A stretch of DNA of 64,000 nucleotides, from assembly GCF_039831995.1 (NCBI RefSeq), contig NZ_JBDOIO010000005.1, forward strand, positions 682,001 through 746,000, written 5' to 3'. The notes under the pieces were generated by a model, which worked only from the letters and a program-made list of their open reading frames with translations, had not been told where the DNA came from and did not search any database. This DNA is from Paenibacillus pabuli. GTDB lineage: Bacteria > Bacillota > Bacilli > Paenibacillales > Paenibacillaceae. Below are positions 16,789 through 26,685 of this stretch, piece by piece. How positions within the stretch are numbered: position 1 is the stretch's first letter; every line of letters begins with the position of its first letter. Both the position numbers and the translations under genes were made by a program.

Positions 16789-18888
16789 TCAAACCAGATA
16801 CTCCGCCATAATCTGCTCGATGTCATAAGGGGTAATCCCTTGCTCCACCGAATAGATTGTGTCAGCCTGATCCAGCGTATCTACCAGTTCGCCTCGGGCC
16901 TTTGCATGAAGCATGAACAGGTCGTACAGATCTGGCTTGCGCAATGCGGTCATGGCTTTCCCCATCAAGACCATTCCCTTTTGATTGCCCTCTACATTGT
17001 TATAGTAGTAAGGATGGCTGGTTAGCGCAAGATCGGTCCAAATGACCGTACGATCTACCAAATCAAGTATGACGGGAATCGTAATCTGTGTATCGGCCGT
17101 AATATCAATTTTATTCGCCACCGTAGACGGTTCGAAGATTTCACCCGACCCTGGCTTCTTGCGCATCATCCAGCCCGAGAAGCATTCCGGAAGGTCGCAA
17201 TACGGATGACTGGTGAACGACAGCAGCGAAGCAACGACATACCGGCCACCATAATTAACGATCGACGGGATATGCAGATCGATAAACTCGCATGCCCCCT
17301 GCGGAGCCGATACGATATCTCCGCTGTGGACGGCCTTGTACTTGGTGGAACGCAGATTCGTATAGGAGATGTGCTCAACATAATTCCAGTTCTCGTCATA
17401 CATCACTGCAGAGAGGTCGATATCGACGCGTCCCGTGTCCTGCCCGTTGACTATGCCTTCCTTCCACCAGTTGAAGAAACGAATCGTATCTCCCTCTCCC
17501 ATCGGTACCTTGCTCCCCCTCACAAGGGTACGCAGGGCCTTACTCGCTGAACGTTGGGAAAAGGGCACGAGATAGTCATGAAGCTGTTCATCAATATATG
17601 TCTTCCCCAGCGGAGGAAGAGCAGAGAATCGTTCGACAAGAGCCTGCTCACACAATTGCACAACTTCCCGGCACGTCGCCTCATTCAACACTGGCTGCTG
17701 ATTCGGAATACCAAATGCCTTTGCCACGTTTCCTTTTGGGAAAAAGACACGCAGATCCTGCGGTTCATTACGCTGGGCAAAATGTTGCCTCACCTGCAGC
17801 ATCACCGGCGTGGATACCTGCGCAGTCACTTCACTAAAAGCCAGCAATACATAGGTCTCATCTTCGGTGATTCGCAGTACATGATCCAGCCTTCTGGCAA
17901 ACTCGCCCGGACGCTGCGACAGCAGATCAATCAGGCTCCAGATATTGCGATACTGGAACGCCAGCTCCACGCTTCCATTGAAGGTGGCAAAGGGCTTCTT
18001 GTTCCGCAGAATATCAAAGGCTTCTTCGCAGCGAGGATACCGAAGCTTATATTCGGAAGGATGCAAGATTTCACCCAGACGAACCCAGCGATCCTTATAT
18101 CGCAGCATGTCTTCGGTGATCTGTCCGCATTGCTCCAGTAGACCAAGCAATAGGCGTCTCTCACGACGCTTGAACTTGCGGAAGCGTGCAGGCGCCGCTA
18201 GACTAACATCACCATCCGACCAAGCGACAGCCAGACGCAGGACGTCCGTAGCCGTTTTGAAGTACAGACCAATCCGTTCCATACTCGCCTTTTCATGCTT
18301 CAACAGCGAAGCCACCACGAAGCCCACATTCTCTTTGAACGGAATCTCAGTGGGTAAGAGAGCATCCACTTCATTCGGGTCCGCATATGCCAGTACCGTA
18401 TCAATATCTTCCTTGTCCGTTTCGGAAATGGAACCCTTCGCTTCGATCAGCTGGCGGATGAGCGTCAGGAACCCTTCCTCACTGCCCAAGTGGATCACTT
18501 GCAGATCTGTTTTCTCAAGCAAAGGCTGTCTCTCAACAGATTCACGATCAGGATATACCAAGGTCAGGTAGTGAATGATTGCATTGAGATACAGCTCCGC
18601 CTCGTCTTCCTGCATCACCTGCATGGGGAATCCCGGATACATCGGTTTGTACTTCACGTGTGCACCGACCATATTTCTCAGATCCGCCACCAACTGAACA
18701 ATGAGTGCTTCAAACTGTCCCTTGGATAAACTTCGTACGGCTTGCATCAGCTCATCGGAGAACGTGTATCCCAGCATTTCTATATTTTTCAGGGCAGTAG
18801 CCAGATAAGACTTGGGTAGCTGATTCTCCCCTTGATGTTCAATAATGAGTTTATTTGCTCGTCGCAAGTAAATAGTATTACTTTTCAT
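16789..18888 (-). CDS. TerD-domain protein, MXAN_6230/SCO0854-like
   Basis: A 699-residue cytoplasmic protein. The first ~480 residues are alpha-helical with a basic stretch RKFKRRERRLLLGLLEQ. The last ~200 form a TerD-like calcium-binding fold (VDIDLSAVMYDENWNYVEHISYTNLR, HSGDIVSAPQGACEFIDLHI, YVVASLLSFTSHPYCDLPECFSGWM, MVLMGKAMTAL, LYDLFMLHAKARGE). This order matches proteins annotated MXAN_6230/SCO0854 family, here without a visible RING motif. TerD proteins are tied to tellurite and stress resistance and membrane-linked signalling. No other ter genes are adjacent. No good ribosome site is seen before the ATG. Confidence 0.75.
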   Translation of the reverse strand: MKSNTIYLRRANKLIIEHQGENQLPKSYLATALKNIEMLGYTFSDELMQAVRSLSKGQFEALIVQLVADLRNMVGAHVKYKPMYPGFPMQVMQEDEAELYLNAIIHYLTLVYPDRESVERQPLLEKTDLQVIHLGSEEGFLTLIRQLIEAKGSISETDKEDIDTVLAYADPNEVDALLPTEIPFKENVGFVVASLLKHEKASMERIGLYFKTATDVLRLAVAWSDGDVSLAAPARFRKFKRRERRLLLGLLEQCGQITEDMLRYKDRWVRLGEILHPSEYKLRYPRCEEAFDILRNKKPFATFNGSVELAFQYRNIWSLIDLLSQRPGEFARRLDHVLRITEDETYVLLAFSEVTAQVSTPVMLQVRQHFAQRNEPQDLRVFFPKGNVAKAFGIPNQQPVLNEATCREVVQLCEQALVERFSALPPLGKTYIDEQLHDYLVPFSQRSASKALRTLVRGSKVPMGEGDTIRFFNWWKEGIVNGQDTGRVDIDLSAVMYDENWNYVEHISYTNLRSTKYKAVHSGDIVSAPQGACEFIDLHIPSIVNYGGRYVVASLLSFTSHPYCDLPECFSGWMMRKKPGSGEIFEPSTVANKIDITADTQITIPVILDLVDRTVIWTDLALTSHPYYYNNVEGNQKGMVLMGKAMTALRKPDLYDLFMLHAKARGELVDTLDQADTIYSVEQGITPYDIEQIMAEYLV

Positions 18889-19288
18889 GATAAAAGAGTC
18901 CAGGAAAGCCGTATCCCTATATAACGTGAAAGGTTAGCTTAAGAAGGAAGGAATATGATAGCCTGGACGCCTCCTCTCTTGATTAGAGATCCTTCAGGAG
19001 AGCTGCGACCCTATTTCATCCAATTGAGTTAGAAGGAAGGATCGCAATAGCCTGAAGGCCAGAGGTCCGAAGTTCGTGACCCGAACCTTTGGTAGACCCA
19101 TCATCTCAGATTCCACGATCTCCCAACAGGGTGAAAGTATTACGACTTCATGAATCGTTGGCCAATATTACCCGTAAACGATACAGTCTGCTTGATGGAC
19201 GTCCGAATATAGGGAACGCACCGGTTGGCGTCGAATACCACGATATACGACTTAATTGAGAACTACGCATGAATCGAGGTTATGACCG
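18889..19288 (+). other. 400-bp region with repeated ribosome-site motif and short ORFs
   Basis: The motif GAAGGAAGGA-5 nt-ATAGCCTG-3 nt-GCC occurs twice, at 18943 and 19032, 89 bp apart. Each copy is followed by hairpin-forming sequence (18973-19003 area; CCGAAGTTCG with CGAACCTTTGG at 19067-19092). The first copy is a good ribosome site for a 25-residue ORF. A second open frame (19080-19259, GTG at 19131) encodes 42 residues including LLDGRPNIGNAPVGVEYHD. This may be a cluster of small proteins, a structured RNA leader of the gene at 19289, or a decayed gene. Confidence 0.4.
18955..19032 (+). CDS. Possible 25-residue small protein
   Basis: ATG preceded by AAGAAGGAAGGA with short spacing encodes a peptide starting MIAWTPPLLIRDPSGEL. 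Its TAG stop overlaps the second copy of the GAAGGAAGG motif, which would allow coupled re-initiation. It is too short to judge by composition. Confidence 0.25.
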   Translation: MIAWTPPLLIRDPSGELRPYFIQLS

Positions 19289-20362
19289 ATGGAACTTCAA
19301 ACACTATATAACGAGTATCTGAATATCAAATTCAAACGCGGACTACAGCCTGTGCAGATGGAAAGTTTCGAATACGGCCTCTATGACGATGACAGTGCTG
19401 ATCTGTTTCTGAAGGATCACCCGGAGGAGACCTTTACAAATTGGATGTACGATTTACAACCGAGAGATCCCCATTATGTTTCTGAACCAGACTGGAAGCC
19501 TGTTCTCGGAGAGCTTTTTCAGCAGATGGATATATATGATGAACAGGTCCTTTATTATCTTCTGTTCACCATTAACACCACGCTGTCGATCAACTCGCAC
19601 AATGCATACAGTACCATGAATGATTTCATGAAAAACTACAGCTTCTTACAGCTGTCCCACTTGAGCGAGATCACCCGTTTAAACGCGGAGCAGAAGCACC
19701 AGGTAAGAGACTTTTTCTTCTTTTACTACCTTTATGCGCATCCGGTTAACGAGGAAACTCTCTACGCGTGTTCATTTGACCGTCAGAACTTGGTGCATAC
19801 CAAAACCGATATTCCATTGGAGCGTTATTTCGCGGCATTTCATGATCACTATAGTACAAATATGAATGAGTACAGCGAGCAGATCGCCATTGCTCCACAC
19901 GACATCCAAACCTGTAAACACCTCACACTGGAGCTTTTGCGGCGTATTGAAGGGAAATCTGCCAAGCTGAACATGCCCAAGGAGGAAGGATTAGAAGCGG
20001 TGCTGCTGCTCATCAATGACGTGGATCAGATGCTGCAAATGCATGACGAAAATAAAACCGTGTTGTTTGAGATCATGAAGAAATTTCTGACTGAAGCTCG
20101 TTCCACTCCCTATCGGGATCACTGCTTCACGACGCTGCTTCAGAACTATGTTTCCTACATCCTGTTTTTCAGGTTTGACGAAATTCATGCATTGGTTGAT
20201 TATTTCGAAGCCACCCCGGAATGGTGCAGAATGATCATCAATAAAATCTTCATGGACACCGTTTTCATTGATCGGGTAATGAGACAGAAGCGCATCGATA
20301 TAACCGCGTACCCGAATGTAATTCAGTTTTTTGATGATGAAGCGAAACGGATCTATCTGTAG
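19289..20362 (+). CDS. Hypothetical protein, 357 residues
   Basis: Not recognised. The protein is soluble, acidic and rich in aromatic residues. It starts MELQTLYNEYLNIKFKRGLQPVQ, then EYGLYDDDSADLFL, a His-rich centre (RYFAAFHDHYSTNMNEYSEQIAIAPHD) and a helical C-terminal half. No membrane segment or catalytic motif is evident. GAGG lies 9 nt before the ATG. It is divergent from the TerD-domain gene, so the two may work together, which is only a context argument. Confidence 0.72.
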   Translation: MELQTLYNEYLNIKFKRGLQPVQMESFEYGLYDDDSADLFLKDHPEETFTNWMYDLQPRDPHYVSEPDWKPVLGELFQQMDIYDEQVLYYLLFTINTTLSINSHNAYSTMNDFMKNYSFLQLSHLSEITRLNAEQKHQVRDFFFFYYLYAHPVNEETLYACSFDRQNLVHTKTDIPLERYFAAFHDHYSTNMNEYSEQIAIAPHDIQTCKHLTLELLRRIEGKSAKLNMPKEEGLEAVLLLINDVDQMLQMHDENKTVLFEIMKKFLTEARSTPYRDHCFTTLLQNYVSYILFFRFDEIHALVDYFEATPEWCRMIINKIFMDTVFIDRVMRQKRIDITAYPNVIQFFDDEAKRIYL

Positions 20363-20397
20363 CTTCGAAGGGGGCCTTAAACCAAAATAAAAAACAT

Positions 20398-20439
20398 CAA
20401 AAAGCCTTCGCCGACGTTAATGTCAGCAAAGGCTTTTTG
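20398..20439. terminator. Bidirectional terminator between convergent genes
   Basis: CAAAAAGCCTT and AAGGCTTTTTG arms with inner GAC/GTC pairing form a strong hairpin between the hypothetical gene and mqo. Confidence 0.92.
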
Positions 20440-20517
20440 CAATTTCATCTTTTATTTGTCAATCGAATTCGTGTTTTCCAGCATTTTTCTGCGAATAACG
20501 TTCTATTTCATTACATC

Positions 20518-22023
20518 TTACACCGAAGCTACCTTCTTCTCATCCGTAAGCCCCAGTGTCTTGGCCGTAGTAGTGTGAACCTTGCGAAGAAGCTCCGGAT
20601 TCTCCACCAGCGACTCGCCGTAGGAAGGAATCATTTCCTTAATCTTCGGCTCCCATGAATCCATATGCTGCGGGAAGCATCGCTGCAGAATCTCCAGCAT
20701 GACTTGTACCGCAGTCGAGGCTCCTGGCGATGCGCCGAGCAATGCAGCTATTGATCCGTCGGCCGCTGTAACGACTTCTGTACCGAATTGAAGTGTTCCT
20801 TTGCCGCCCTGCACTGTATCCTTAATGACTTGCACGCGCTGGCCTGCCAGAACCATATCCCAATCTTCGCTTTTGGCACTTGGAACAAAATCACGCAGTT
20901 CCTCCATACGCTGCTCTTTGGACAGCATAAGCTGTTGAATCAGGTATTTGGTCAGTGAGATTTCTTTGACCCCTGCAGCAAGCATGGTTAGAAGGTTATG
21001 TGTTTTAACCGACGTGATGAGGTCGGCATTCGAACCCGTCTTCAGGAATTTGGGTGAGAAGCCGGCAAACGGGCCAAACAACAACGACTTCTGGTTATCA
21101 ATAAATCGGGTGTCCAGATGCGGAACAGACATCGGCGGAGCGCCTACCGAGGCTTTACCATATACTTTGGCATGATGCTGCTCCACGACCTCCGGATTTT
21201 TGCAAACCATGAAGAGTCCGCTGACCGGGAATCCGCCGATATGCTTGCCTTCCGGAATGCCGGACTTTTGCAGCAAATGGAGGCTTCCGCCACCCGCACC
21301 GATAAAGACAAATTTGGCTGTATGACGCTCCACTGCACCGTTGTTCAGATTCTTCACCGTTAATTCCCAAGCTCCGCCTTGCTTGCGTTTAATATTTTTC
21401 ACACTATGTTGGTAGTGGATGCCCACGTTTTGATTCTTCAGGTGATCAAGCAGCATACGCGTTAAAGCGCCAAAGTTAACATCCGTACCGGAGTCGATTT
21501 TGGTAGCTGCGATCGGTTCTTTCCCTTTGCGGCCTTTCATCATAAGAGGAATCCATTTCCGCAATTTTGCCGGGTCATCCGAGAATTCCATACCTTCGAA
21601 TAAAGGATGGTTCGATAAGGCTTCATAACGTCTTTTCAAAAACAGGACATTGCTCTCTCCATGCACATAACTCAAATGTGGAAGCGGCATAATGAAGTCC
21701 CGCGGATTACGAATCAGATTGCTTTTGACGAGATAGGACCAAAATTGTCTTGAGACTTGAAAATGCTCATTCACCTTAATGGCTTTGCTGATATCTACGC
21801 TTCCGTCCGGTCGTTCAACGGTATAGTTCAATTCGCAAAGTGCAGAATGGCCGGTTCCGGCATTGTTCCATTCGTTGGAGCTTTCTTCTCCTGCACTAGC
21901 GAGCTTCTCATAAACCTTAATATTCCAATCTGGTGCCAATTCTTTCAGCAAGGTTCCCAATGTTGCACTCATAATTCCGGCACCAATCAAGATAACATCT
22001 GTACTCGTTTGTCCCTGGCTCAT
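20518..22023 (-). CDS. mqo: Malate:quinone oxidoreductase
   Basis: A membrane-associated FAD enzyme that oxidises malate to oxaloacetate and passes electrons to the quinone pool, bypassing NAD-dependent malate dehydrogenase. The N-terminal FAD motif [18 protein letters not shown] is followed by the family blocks [68 protein letters not shown] and [14 protein letters not shown]. The 501-residue length is normal. Single gene, ending at a shared terminator. A near-perfect cre box in the leader at 22060-22073 suggests carbon-catabolite control by CcpA. Confidence 0.97.
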   Translation of the reverse strand: MSQGQTSTDVILIGAGIMSATLGTLLKELAPDWNIKVYEKLASAGEESSNEWNNAGTGHSALCELNYTVERPDGSVDISKAIKVNEHFQVSRQFWSYLVKSNLIRNPRDFIMPLPHLSYVHGESNVLFLKRRYEALSNHPLFEGMEFSDDPAKLRKWIPLMMKGRKGKEPIAATKIDSGTDVNFGALTRMLLDHLKNQNVGIHYQHSVKNIKRKQGGAWELTVKNLNNGAVERHTAKFVFIGAGGGSLHLLQKSGIPEGKHIGGFPVSGLFMVCKNPEVVEQHHAKVYGKASVGAPPMSVPHLDTRFIDNQKSLLFGPFAGFSPKFLKTGSNADLITSVKTHNLLTMLAAGVKEISLTKYLIQQLMLSKEQRMEELRDFVPSAKSEDWDMVLAGQRVQVIKDTVQGGKGTLQFGTEVVTAADGSIAALLGASPGASTAVQVMLEILQRCFPQHMDSWEPKIKEMIPSYGESLVENPELLRKVHTTTAKTLGLTDEKKVASV

Positions 22024-22059
22024 GTCTACCGTCCTTATATCCTATATTTGCCAAAAGGA

Positions 22060-22073
22060 TGTAAGCGTTATCG
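22060..22073 (-). promoter_or_regulatory. Candidate CcpA binding site (cre) in the mqo leader
   Basis: TGTAAGCGTTATCG matches the cre consensus TGWAANCGNTNWCA at all but the last base. It lies 37 nt before the mqo start, a position that would act as a roadblock. Confidence 0.6.
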
Positions 22074-22388
22074 ATTTGGCATTTGCAGCGAGCCCGTTCT
22101 TGAACTGGCCCAAACCTCTTCTGAACGAAATTAAACCTTGGTCATAGTGTATCAATATTACGGTTAGATTGAAATATGCAATTTTAAGTTACTTTGTCTA
22201 CATGTTAGTATACTTTAGTTTCATACTCACCGCTAACCCGCTTATAGGGGTGAAAGATTTATTTTTTCAAGATTATAGAAAACATGGCAGGCCATAACGC
22301 CCTCTAATGTCAGACTTCTGACTTCTGGCTCACTACTTCACATCCGGAACAAAAGGGGATATCATCTATGCTGGCTTTCTGCATGGAA

Positions 22389-22426
22389 AAAGCCTATTCC
22401 AATGGTGCATTCATGGAATAAGCTTT
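22389..22426 (-). terminator. Terminator of the siderophore ABC operon
   Basis: AAAGCCTATTCC pairs with GGAATAAGCTTT (one mismatch) and is followed on the minus strand by CTTTTTCC. It lies 44 nt past the ATPase stop. Confidence 0.8.
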
Positions 22427-22469
22427 CTTAAACTTTGTCTCCTTAGAGCCAAATGTCCGATTAGCATGT

Positions 22470-23279
22470 TTATTCGGGAGCATGTACATGGTATCTTCCC
22501 CGGGGTACGACCAAGGGAGAGCCTGATAAAGGGTCTTCTACCACGGTACAGTCCAAGCCAAATATGTCTTTCACCATGGTGCTTGTAACGACGTCAGAAG
22601 GAGCACCCTCTGCTACAAGCTTGCCTTCCACCAGCGCGATGATATGATCCGCATAACGGGCTGACAGGTTGATGTCGTGAAGCACCATGACAATCGTTGT
22701 TCCATGCTTTCGGTTAAGGTCGGTGAGCAGATCGAGAATTTCAACCTGATAGGTAATATCCAAAAAGGTCGTTGGTTCATCCAGAAAGAGGATGTCCGTT
22801 TGCTGCGCCAAAGCCATCGCAATCCAGACGCGTTGTCGTTGACCACCCGAAAGCTCGTCAATATTATGGTTGGCGAACTCGGTAATGTCCATAATCTCCA
22901 TGGCTTCGGCAACCGCTTCGTAATCCTTCTTGGTCCATCCGCTCAGCAAGGATTGATGCGGAAATCGTCCCCTCCCCACCAAATCTGCCACGGAGATGCC
23001 TTCCGGCACAATGGGGGATTGAGGTAACAGTCCAACCACCCTAGCCAGCTGCTTAGGTGGAATTTTGCTGATCGGCTTCCCATCCAGCGTGATTTTTCCT
23101 GATATCGGCTTAATGAGCCGGGCCAATGTTTTTAGAAGGGTAGACTTCCCGCAACCGTTAGCTCCAATAATTACACTGATTTGGCTGCTGGGGATCGCAA
23201 TGTCTACGCCATGAATAACGGTTTTGTTGTCATAGCCAGCTACTAAGTCTTGAGCTTGGAACACATGCGTCGGTTTCAT
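22470..23279 (-). CDS. Iron-siderophore ABC transporter ATP-binding protein (FecE/FhuC type)
   Basis: A 269-residue ABC ATPase with Walker A IIGANGCGKSTLLKTL, Q-loop GLLPQSP, signature LSGGQRQRVWIAMAL, Walker B DILFLDEPTTFLD and switch His in VMVLHDIN. The DLNRKHGTTIVMVLHDINLSARYAD stretch is typical of the FecE/FhuC class, which powers import of ferric siderophores. Last gene of a four-gene operon; its ATG overlaps the stop of the permease by one base. Confidence 0.96.
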   Translation of the reverse strand: MKPTHVFQAQDLVAGYDNKTVIHGVDIAIPSSQISVIIGANGCGKSTLLKTLARLIKPISGKITLDGKPISKIPPKQLARVVGLLPQSPIVPEGISVADLVGRGRFPHQSLLSGWTKKDYEAVAEAMEIMDITEFANHNIDELSGGQRQRVWIAMALAQQTDILFLDEPTTFLDITYQVEILDLLTDLNRKHGTTIVMVLHDINLSARYADHIIALVEGKLVAEGAPSDVVTSTMVKDIFGLDCTVVEDPLSGSPLVVPRGRYHVHAPE

Positions 23280-24310
23280 TATAATTCTCCCTTTCGGTTC
23301 ATTCGGATGAGCAGGTAGATCAGATAAGGCGCTCCGAGAATTCCGGTGATAATGCCGACAGGATATCTGACCTCGAATGCAAATTGTCCGATGAGATCTG
23401 CAGCCAAGACCAGATTAACGCCAACAAGCCCCGCCGGAATGGCATTTGAAAAGCCTGATCCGGCTAACCTTTTCGCGATGGGTCCCGAAAGGAAAGAAAC
23501 AAAGGCGATCGGACCGGTAGTGGCTGTCGCGAGAGCAATCATGCCTACAGAACACAAGATAAGTACGATTCTTGTTTTATCCGTGGCGACACCAAGTGAA
23601 GTGGCCGATTGTTCTCCAAGCTCCAGCAAACCAAGGTGTTTGCCTAGCACAATAATAAACGGCGATAGAATCAGAACGGCGATGATTAAAGGCGGAAGCT
23701 CGTCCATCTTGGAGCCGTTGAGACTGCCGCTGAGCCAGCGAAGCGCAGTTGGAATGTCCTGCTGCGAACTCACCAGTAAAAGATAGGATATGACGGCATC
23801 AAGCATGGCCTGTATACCTATGCCGACAAGGATCAATCTTCCGATCGAGAATGATTTTCCCTTGGATAATACATAGATCAATACTACCGTAGCCAGACCC
23901 GCAATGACCGAAGCAATGGAAACAACAGCTCCGTTTGCATGAATGACCGTGATGTAAAACACGGCCGCTGCGCTTGAACCCGAGGTAATACCGATGACAT
24001 TCGGATTTGCTAAGGGATTGCGCAGCATGGTTTGAAAGATATATCCCGCCATACCGAAGGCAAATCCGGCAAACAACCCTGCGAGCATCCTTGGTAAACG
24101 TATGGTATGGATTGCGAACGTCGCCCCTTTGATCTGCTCACCGGAAAGCACCCGGATGACATCTCCCAGCGGGTAGACGGTATTCCCCAGCAAAAGCATG
24201 GCACAGCATAGAGCGAACGCAAGTATGGCAAGTAATGCAGTAACAACGACCCACCGACGTCGTCGTTGACGTCTGCCCGATATAATAAATTCCATCGTAT
24301 GTTTTTTCAT
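23279..24310 (-). CDS. FecCD-family siderophore permease, second copy
   Basis: A 343-residue integral membrane permease with about ten hydrophobic segments. It has the FecCD signature RLPRMLAGLFAGFAFGMAGYIFQTMLRNPLANPNVIGITSGSSAAAV, the coupling-loop region GVATDKTR and a C-terminal PVGIITGILGAPYLIYLLIR. It pairs with the permease encoded just upstream to form the channel. A 4-bp overlap with the upstream gene. Confidence 0.95.
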   Translation of the reverse strand: MKKHTMEFIISGRRQRRRRWVVVTALLAILAFALCCAMLLLGNTVYPLGDVIRVLSGEQIKGATFAIHTIRLPRMLAGLFAGFAFGMAGYIFQTMLRNPLANPNVIGITSGSSAAAVFYITVIHANGAVVSIASVIAGLATVVLIYVLSKGKSFSIGRLILVGIGIQAMLDAVISYLLLVSSQQDIPTALRWLSGSLNGSKMDELPPLIIAVLILSPFIIVLGKHLGLLELGEQSATSLGVATDKTRIVLILCSVGMIALATATTGPIAFVSFLSGPIAKRLAGSGFSNAIPAGLVGVNLVLAADLIGQFAFEVRYPVGIITGILGAPYLIYLLIRMNRKGEL

Positions 24311-25347
24311 AATGAACGCACTTTCGATTTGATCGCTAGAATGATAAGAATTGGAGCTCCAATGAAGGCTGTAACCACACCGACCTCAAGCTCTCCCGGA
24401 CTGCCGATGAGCCTGCCAAGTACGTCGGATATCGTCAAAATAATCGCACCTGAGATCGCCGACATCGGAATAACAAAACGCAAGTCAGAACCGAGTATAA
24501 GCCGAATCACATGCGTCGCCAAAAGTCCGATAAAACCAATGGGACCGGCCAGTGCCGTTGTTGCACCACATAACAGAACTGCTGCAATTGCCGCAATCAG
24601 CCTGAGTACCCCCGTTCGAACGCCCAACCCGGTTGCTACGTCGTCACCCAGTGCCAATGCATTCAGTGCTGGAGCCGTAATAAAAGCAATGATAATACCA
24701 ATGGCCAGAAACGGCACAAACGTACCGATATCGCTCCAGTTGCCTGCACCGACGCTGCCGACTTGCCAGAACCTGAATTGATCCATAACATAAGCGCGTG
24801 GAATCATGATGGCCGTCACCAGAGAGGAAAGGGCTGCCGTTATGGCCGCTCCCGCTAACACCAGTTTGATGGGTGTAGCGCCGCCCCGCCCCATGGAACC
24901 GACAGCGAATACAAATACAGCGGTAAGCGCAGCACCGACCAAGGCCAGCCAGATATATTGCCCTGCCGTACTAATGCCCAGAAAGGCGATACCGAAAACA
25001 ACAAACAGAGACGCACCCGTATTTACACCCAGAATGCTCGGGTCTGCGAGCGGGTTGCGCGTGACCGATTGCATTAATGCTCCGGAAACGCCCAGTGCAG
25101 CTCCGCAAAATAAACTGAACACGGTCCGGGATATTCGTTTGCGGACAATATTTGCCCCGTAGGAGTCCACATTGGAGTGAAACAGGCCGTCGATTAGTTC
25201 ATTCCATCTCACCAGCCGGGAACCCAGGGTGAGTGATGCCAGTACGCAAACGCCGAGCAAGACGATGCAAATGAACAGCACCGTCTTGAAATGTTTAGGC
25301 ATATGAAGTTTTAAAGCATTGTTTTGGGAAGTCGGAGAACTATTCAT
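24307..25347 (-). CDS. FecCD-family siderophore permease, first copy
   Basis: A 346-residue permease with the same signature (RKRISRTVFSLFCGAALGVSGALMQSVTRNPLADPSILGVNTGASLFVV) and C-terminal ELEVGVVTAFIGAPILIILA. The N-terminus is cytosolic, then a hydrophobic segment FKTVLFICIVLLGVCVLASL. Overlaps the end of the binding-protein gene by 8 bp, so translation is coupled. Confidence 0.95.
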   Translation of the reverse strand: MNSSPTSQNNALKLHMPKHFKTVLFICIVLLGVCVLASLTLGSRLVRWNELIDGLFHSNVDSYGANIVRKRISRTVFSLFCGAALGVSGALMQSVTRNPLADPSILGVNTGASLFVVFGIAFLGISTAGQYIWLALVGAALTAVFVFAVGSMGRGGATPIKLVLAGAAITAALSSLVTAIMIPRAYVMDQFRFWQVGSVGAGNWSDIGTFVPFLAIGIIIAFITAPALNALALGDDVATGLGVRTGVLRLIAAIAAVLLCGATTALAGPIGFIGLLATHVIRLILGSDLRFVIPMSAISGAIILTISDVLGRLIGSPGELEVGVVTAFIGAPILIILAIKSKVRSL

Positions 25348-26437
25348 TGATCTTGTCGATCGCTGCCCCGATTAATTTCAGGTAATCATCAATGGTATAC
25401 GCAATCGAAAGCGGGTTCGGCGTTCCGGCAGCCACCAGAGGGGTGTCACTATCGATGAAGGCAACAGAGCCTCTCTCGATCGCAGGGATTTTACCCAGCA
25501 AGGAATCGGCCTGGATGGCCTTTAACAATTCATCATTGCCGTATCCGATCAGCAGATCGGCATCGTTAAGAGCCTCTGCATTCTCAGCACTTAGTTCCAA
25601 TGAGTAGCTTTTCGGATCCTTAATAAGTTCGGTGATACTTTCGGGATTGCTCAATCCCAGTTCTTCCAAGAAAGAGACGCGAGAATCAACTGGCGTATAA
25701 ATATGCAGTTTGGACATGTCTTGTGCAGAGAAGTTCACCCAAACTACTTTCTTGCCTGCTATTTGAGGATAGGCACTCAGTTTCTCCTTAATCATGTCTT
25801 CGGTATCTTTAATCAGCTGCTCACCTTCCGCTTCCATGCCCATGCCTTTAGCGTTAAGGTTTACTTGTTCACGCCACGTCGTTGCCCATGGAGCTGTTGG
25901 ATAAGCCACAACCGGAGCAATCTCGCTTAGTGTATCGTAGTCTTCCTGCGTGATACCGGAGTATGCGGCAAGGATCACATCCGGGTTAGCATCCGAAATG
26001 GCTTCAAAATCAAGACCATCTGTATCCTGGAACACGTTCGGATCAGTTACACCGAGCTCGTCCAGTTTCTCTTTGGTCCAAGGAAGCAGTCCGCTATCAT
26101 CCTGAACACCGAAGTTTGCCGCTGAGAATCCAACAGGGACAACGTTAAGAGCAAGAGCAATATCATGGTTGGCCCATTGTACGGTAACCACACGTTCAGG
26201 TTTGCTTTCGATCACTGTCTCACCAAGGGCGTGCTTGATGGTCATTGGATATTGTGTACTCTCATCTGGAGTAACCGCTGTTTCTGTCGCTGATTCATCC
26301 GTGTTTGCCGAACTGTTCGCTGCAGGAGTTGAACCCGTTGTCGAATCGGATTGCTGTGTTGAGCAGCCCACCAATGCCAAGATCATAATCATCGAGATGA
26401 TTAGTGCTTTCAATGAAATGTTTTGTTTCCCCTTCAT
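25340..26437 (-). CDS. Iron-siderophore substrate-binding lipoprotein
   Basis: A type II signal peptide with lipobox LVGC is followed by a Ser/Thr-rich linker and a class III periplasmic-binding fold: VIESKPERVVTVQWANHDIALALNVVPVG, DFEAISDANPDVILAAYSG, ADLLIGYGND and AGTPNPLSIAYTIDDYL. It captures a ferric siderophore outside the membrane and delivers it to the permease pair. The YfiY/FeuA-like branch is plausible, but the ligand cannot be named. First gene of the operon, behind a 270-nt leader and a Fur-box promoter. Confidence 0.95.
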   Translation of the reverse strand: MKGKQNISLKALIISMIMILALVGCSTQQSDSTTGSTPAANSSANTDESATETAVTPDESTQYPMTIKHALGETVIESKPERVVTVQWANHDIALALNVVPVGFSAANFGVQDDSGLLPWTKEKLDELGVTDPNVFQDTDGLDFEAISDANPDVILAAYSGITQEDYDTLSEIAPVVAYPTAPWATTWREQVNLNAKGMGMEAEGEQLIKDTEDMIKEKLSAYPQIAGKKVVWVNFSAQDMSKLHIYTPVDSRVSFLEELGLSNPESITELIKDPKSYSLELSAENAEALNDADLLIGYGNDELLKAIQADSLLGKIPAIERGSVAFIDSDTPLVAAGTPNPLSIAYTIDDYLKLIGAAIDKINE

Positions 26438-26532
26438 GTAGACCCTTCCTTTTCTCCATTAAAATTTTTGAATATCAGGATTAACTATCCTGTCTTGCTG
26501 TAACCTCGGTCACGAATCATTGCGAGAACGTT

Positions 26533-26554
26533 TTCAATCAACCTGGCGATTGAA
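26533..26554. repeat. Short inverted repeat in the siderophore operon leader
   Basis: TTCAATC and GATTGAA are perfect 7-bp arms with an 8-nt loop in the 5' leader. It could stabilise or modulate the transcript. There is no U-run for termination. Confidence 0.4.
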
Positions 26555-26685
26555 TGAAGCTGATCTCCCGAATTGTGACATGCATCTGCTCACTTGAAAC
26601 TCAGTCTCTATGTATCGGTGCGAAAACAACCTATAGCAAAAATTAAGAACGAAGTTTCGTATATTTATACATTCTTACTCATTGT

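Larger units (their letters stand above)
22024..22469. other. 446-bp intergenic region between mqo and the siderophore operon
   Basis: It holds the mqo leader with its cre box, the AT-rich mqo promoter area, a GTCAGA-CT-TCTGAC palindrome at 22309-22322 of unknown role, and the terminator of the siderophore operon at 22389-22426. No gene is supported. Confidence 0.6.
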
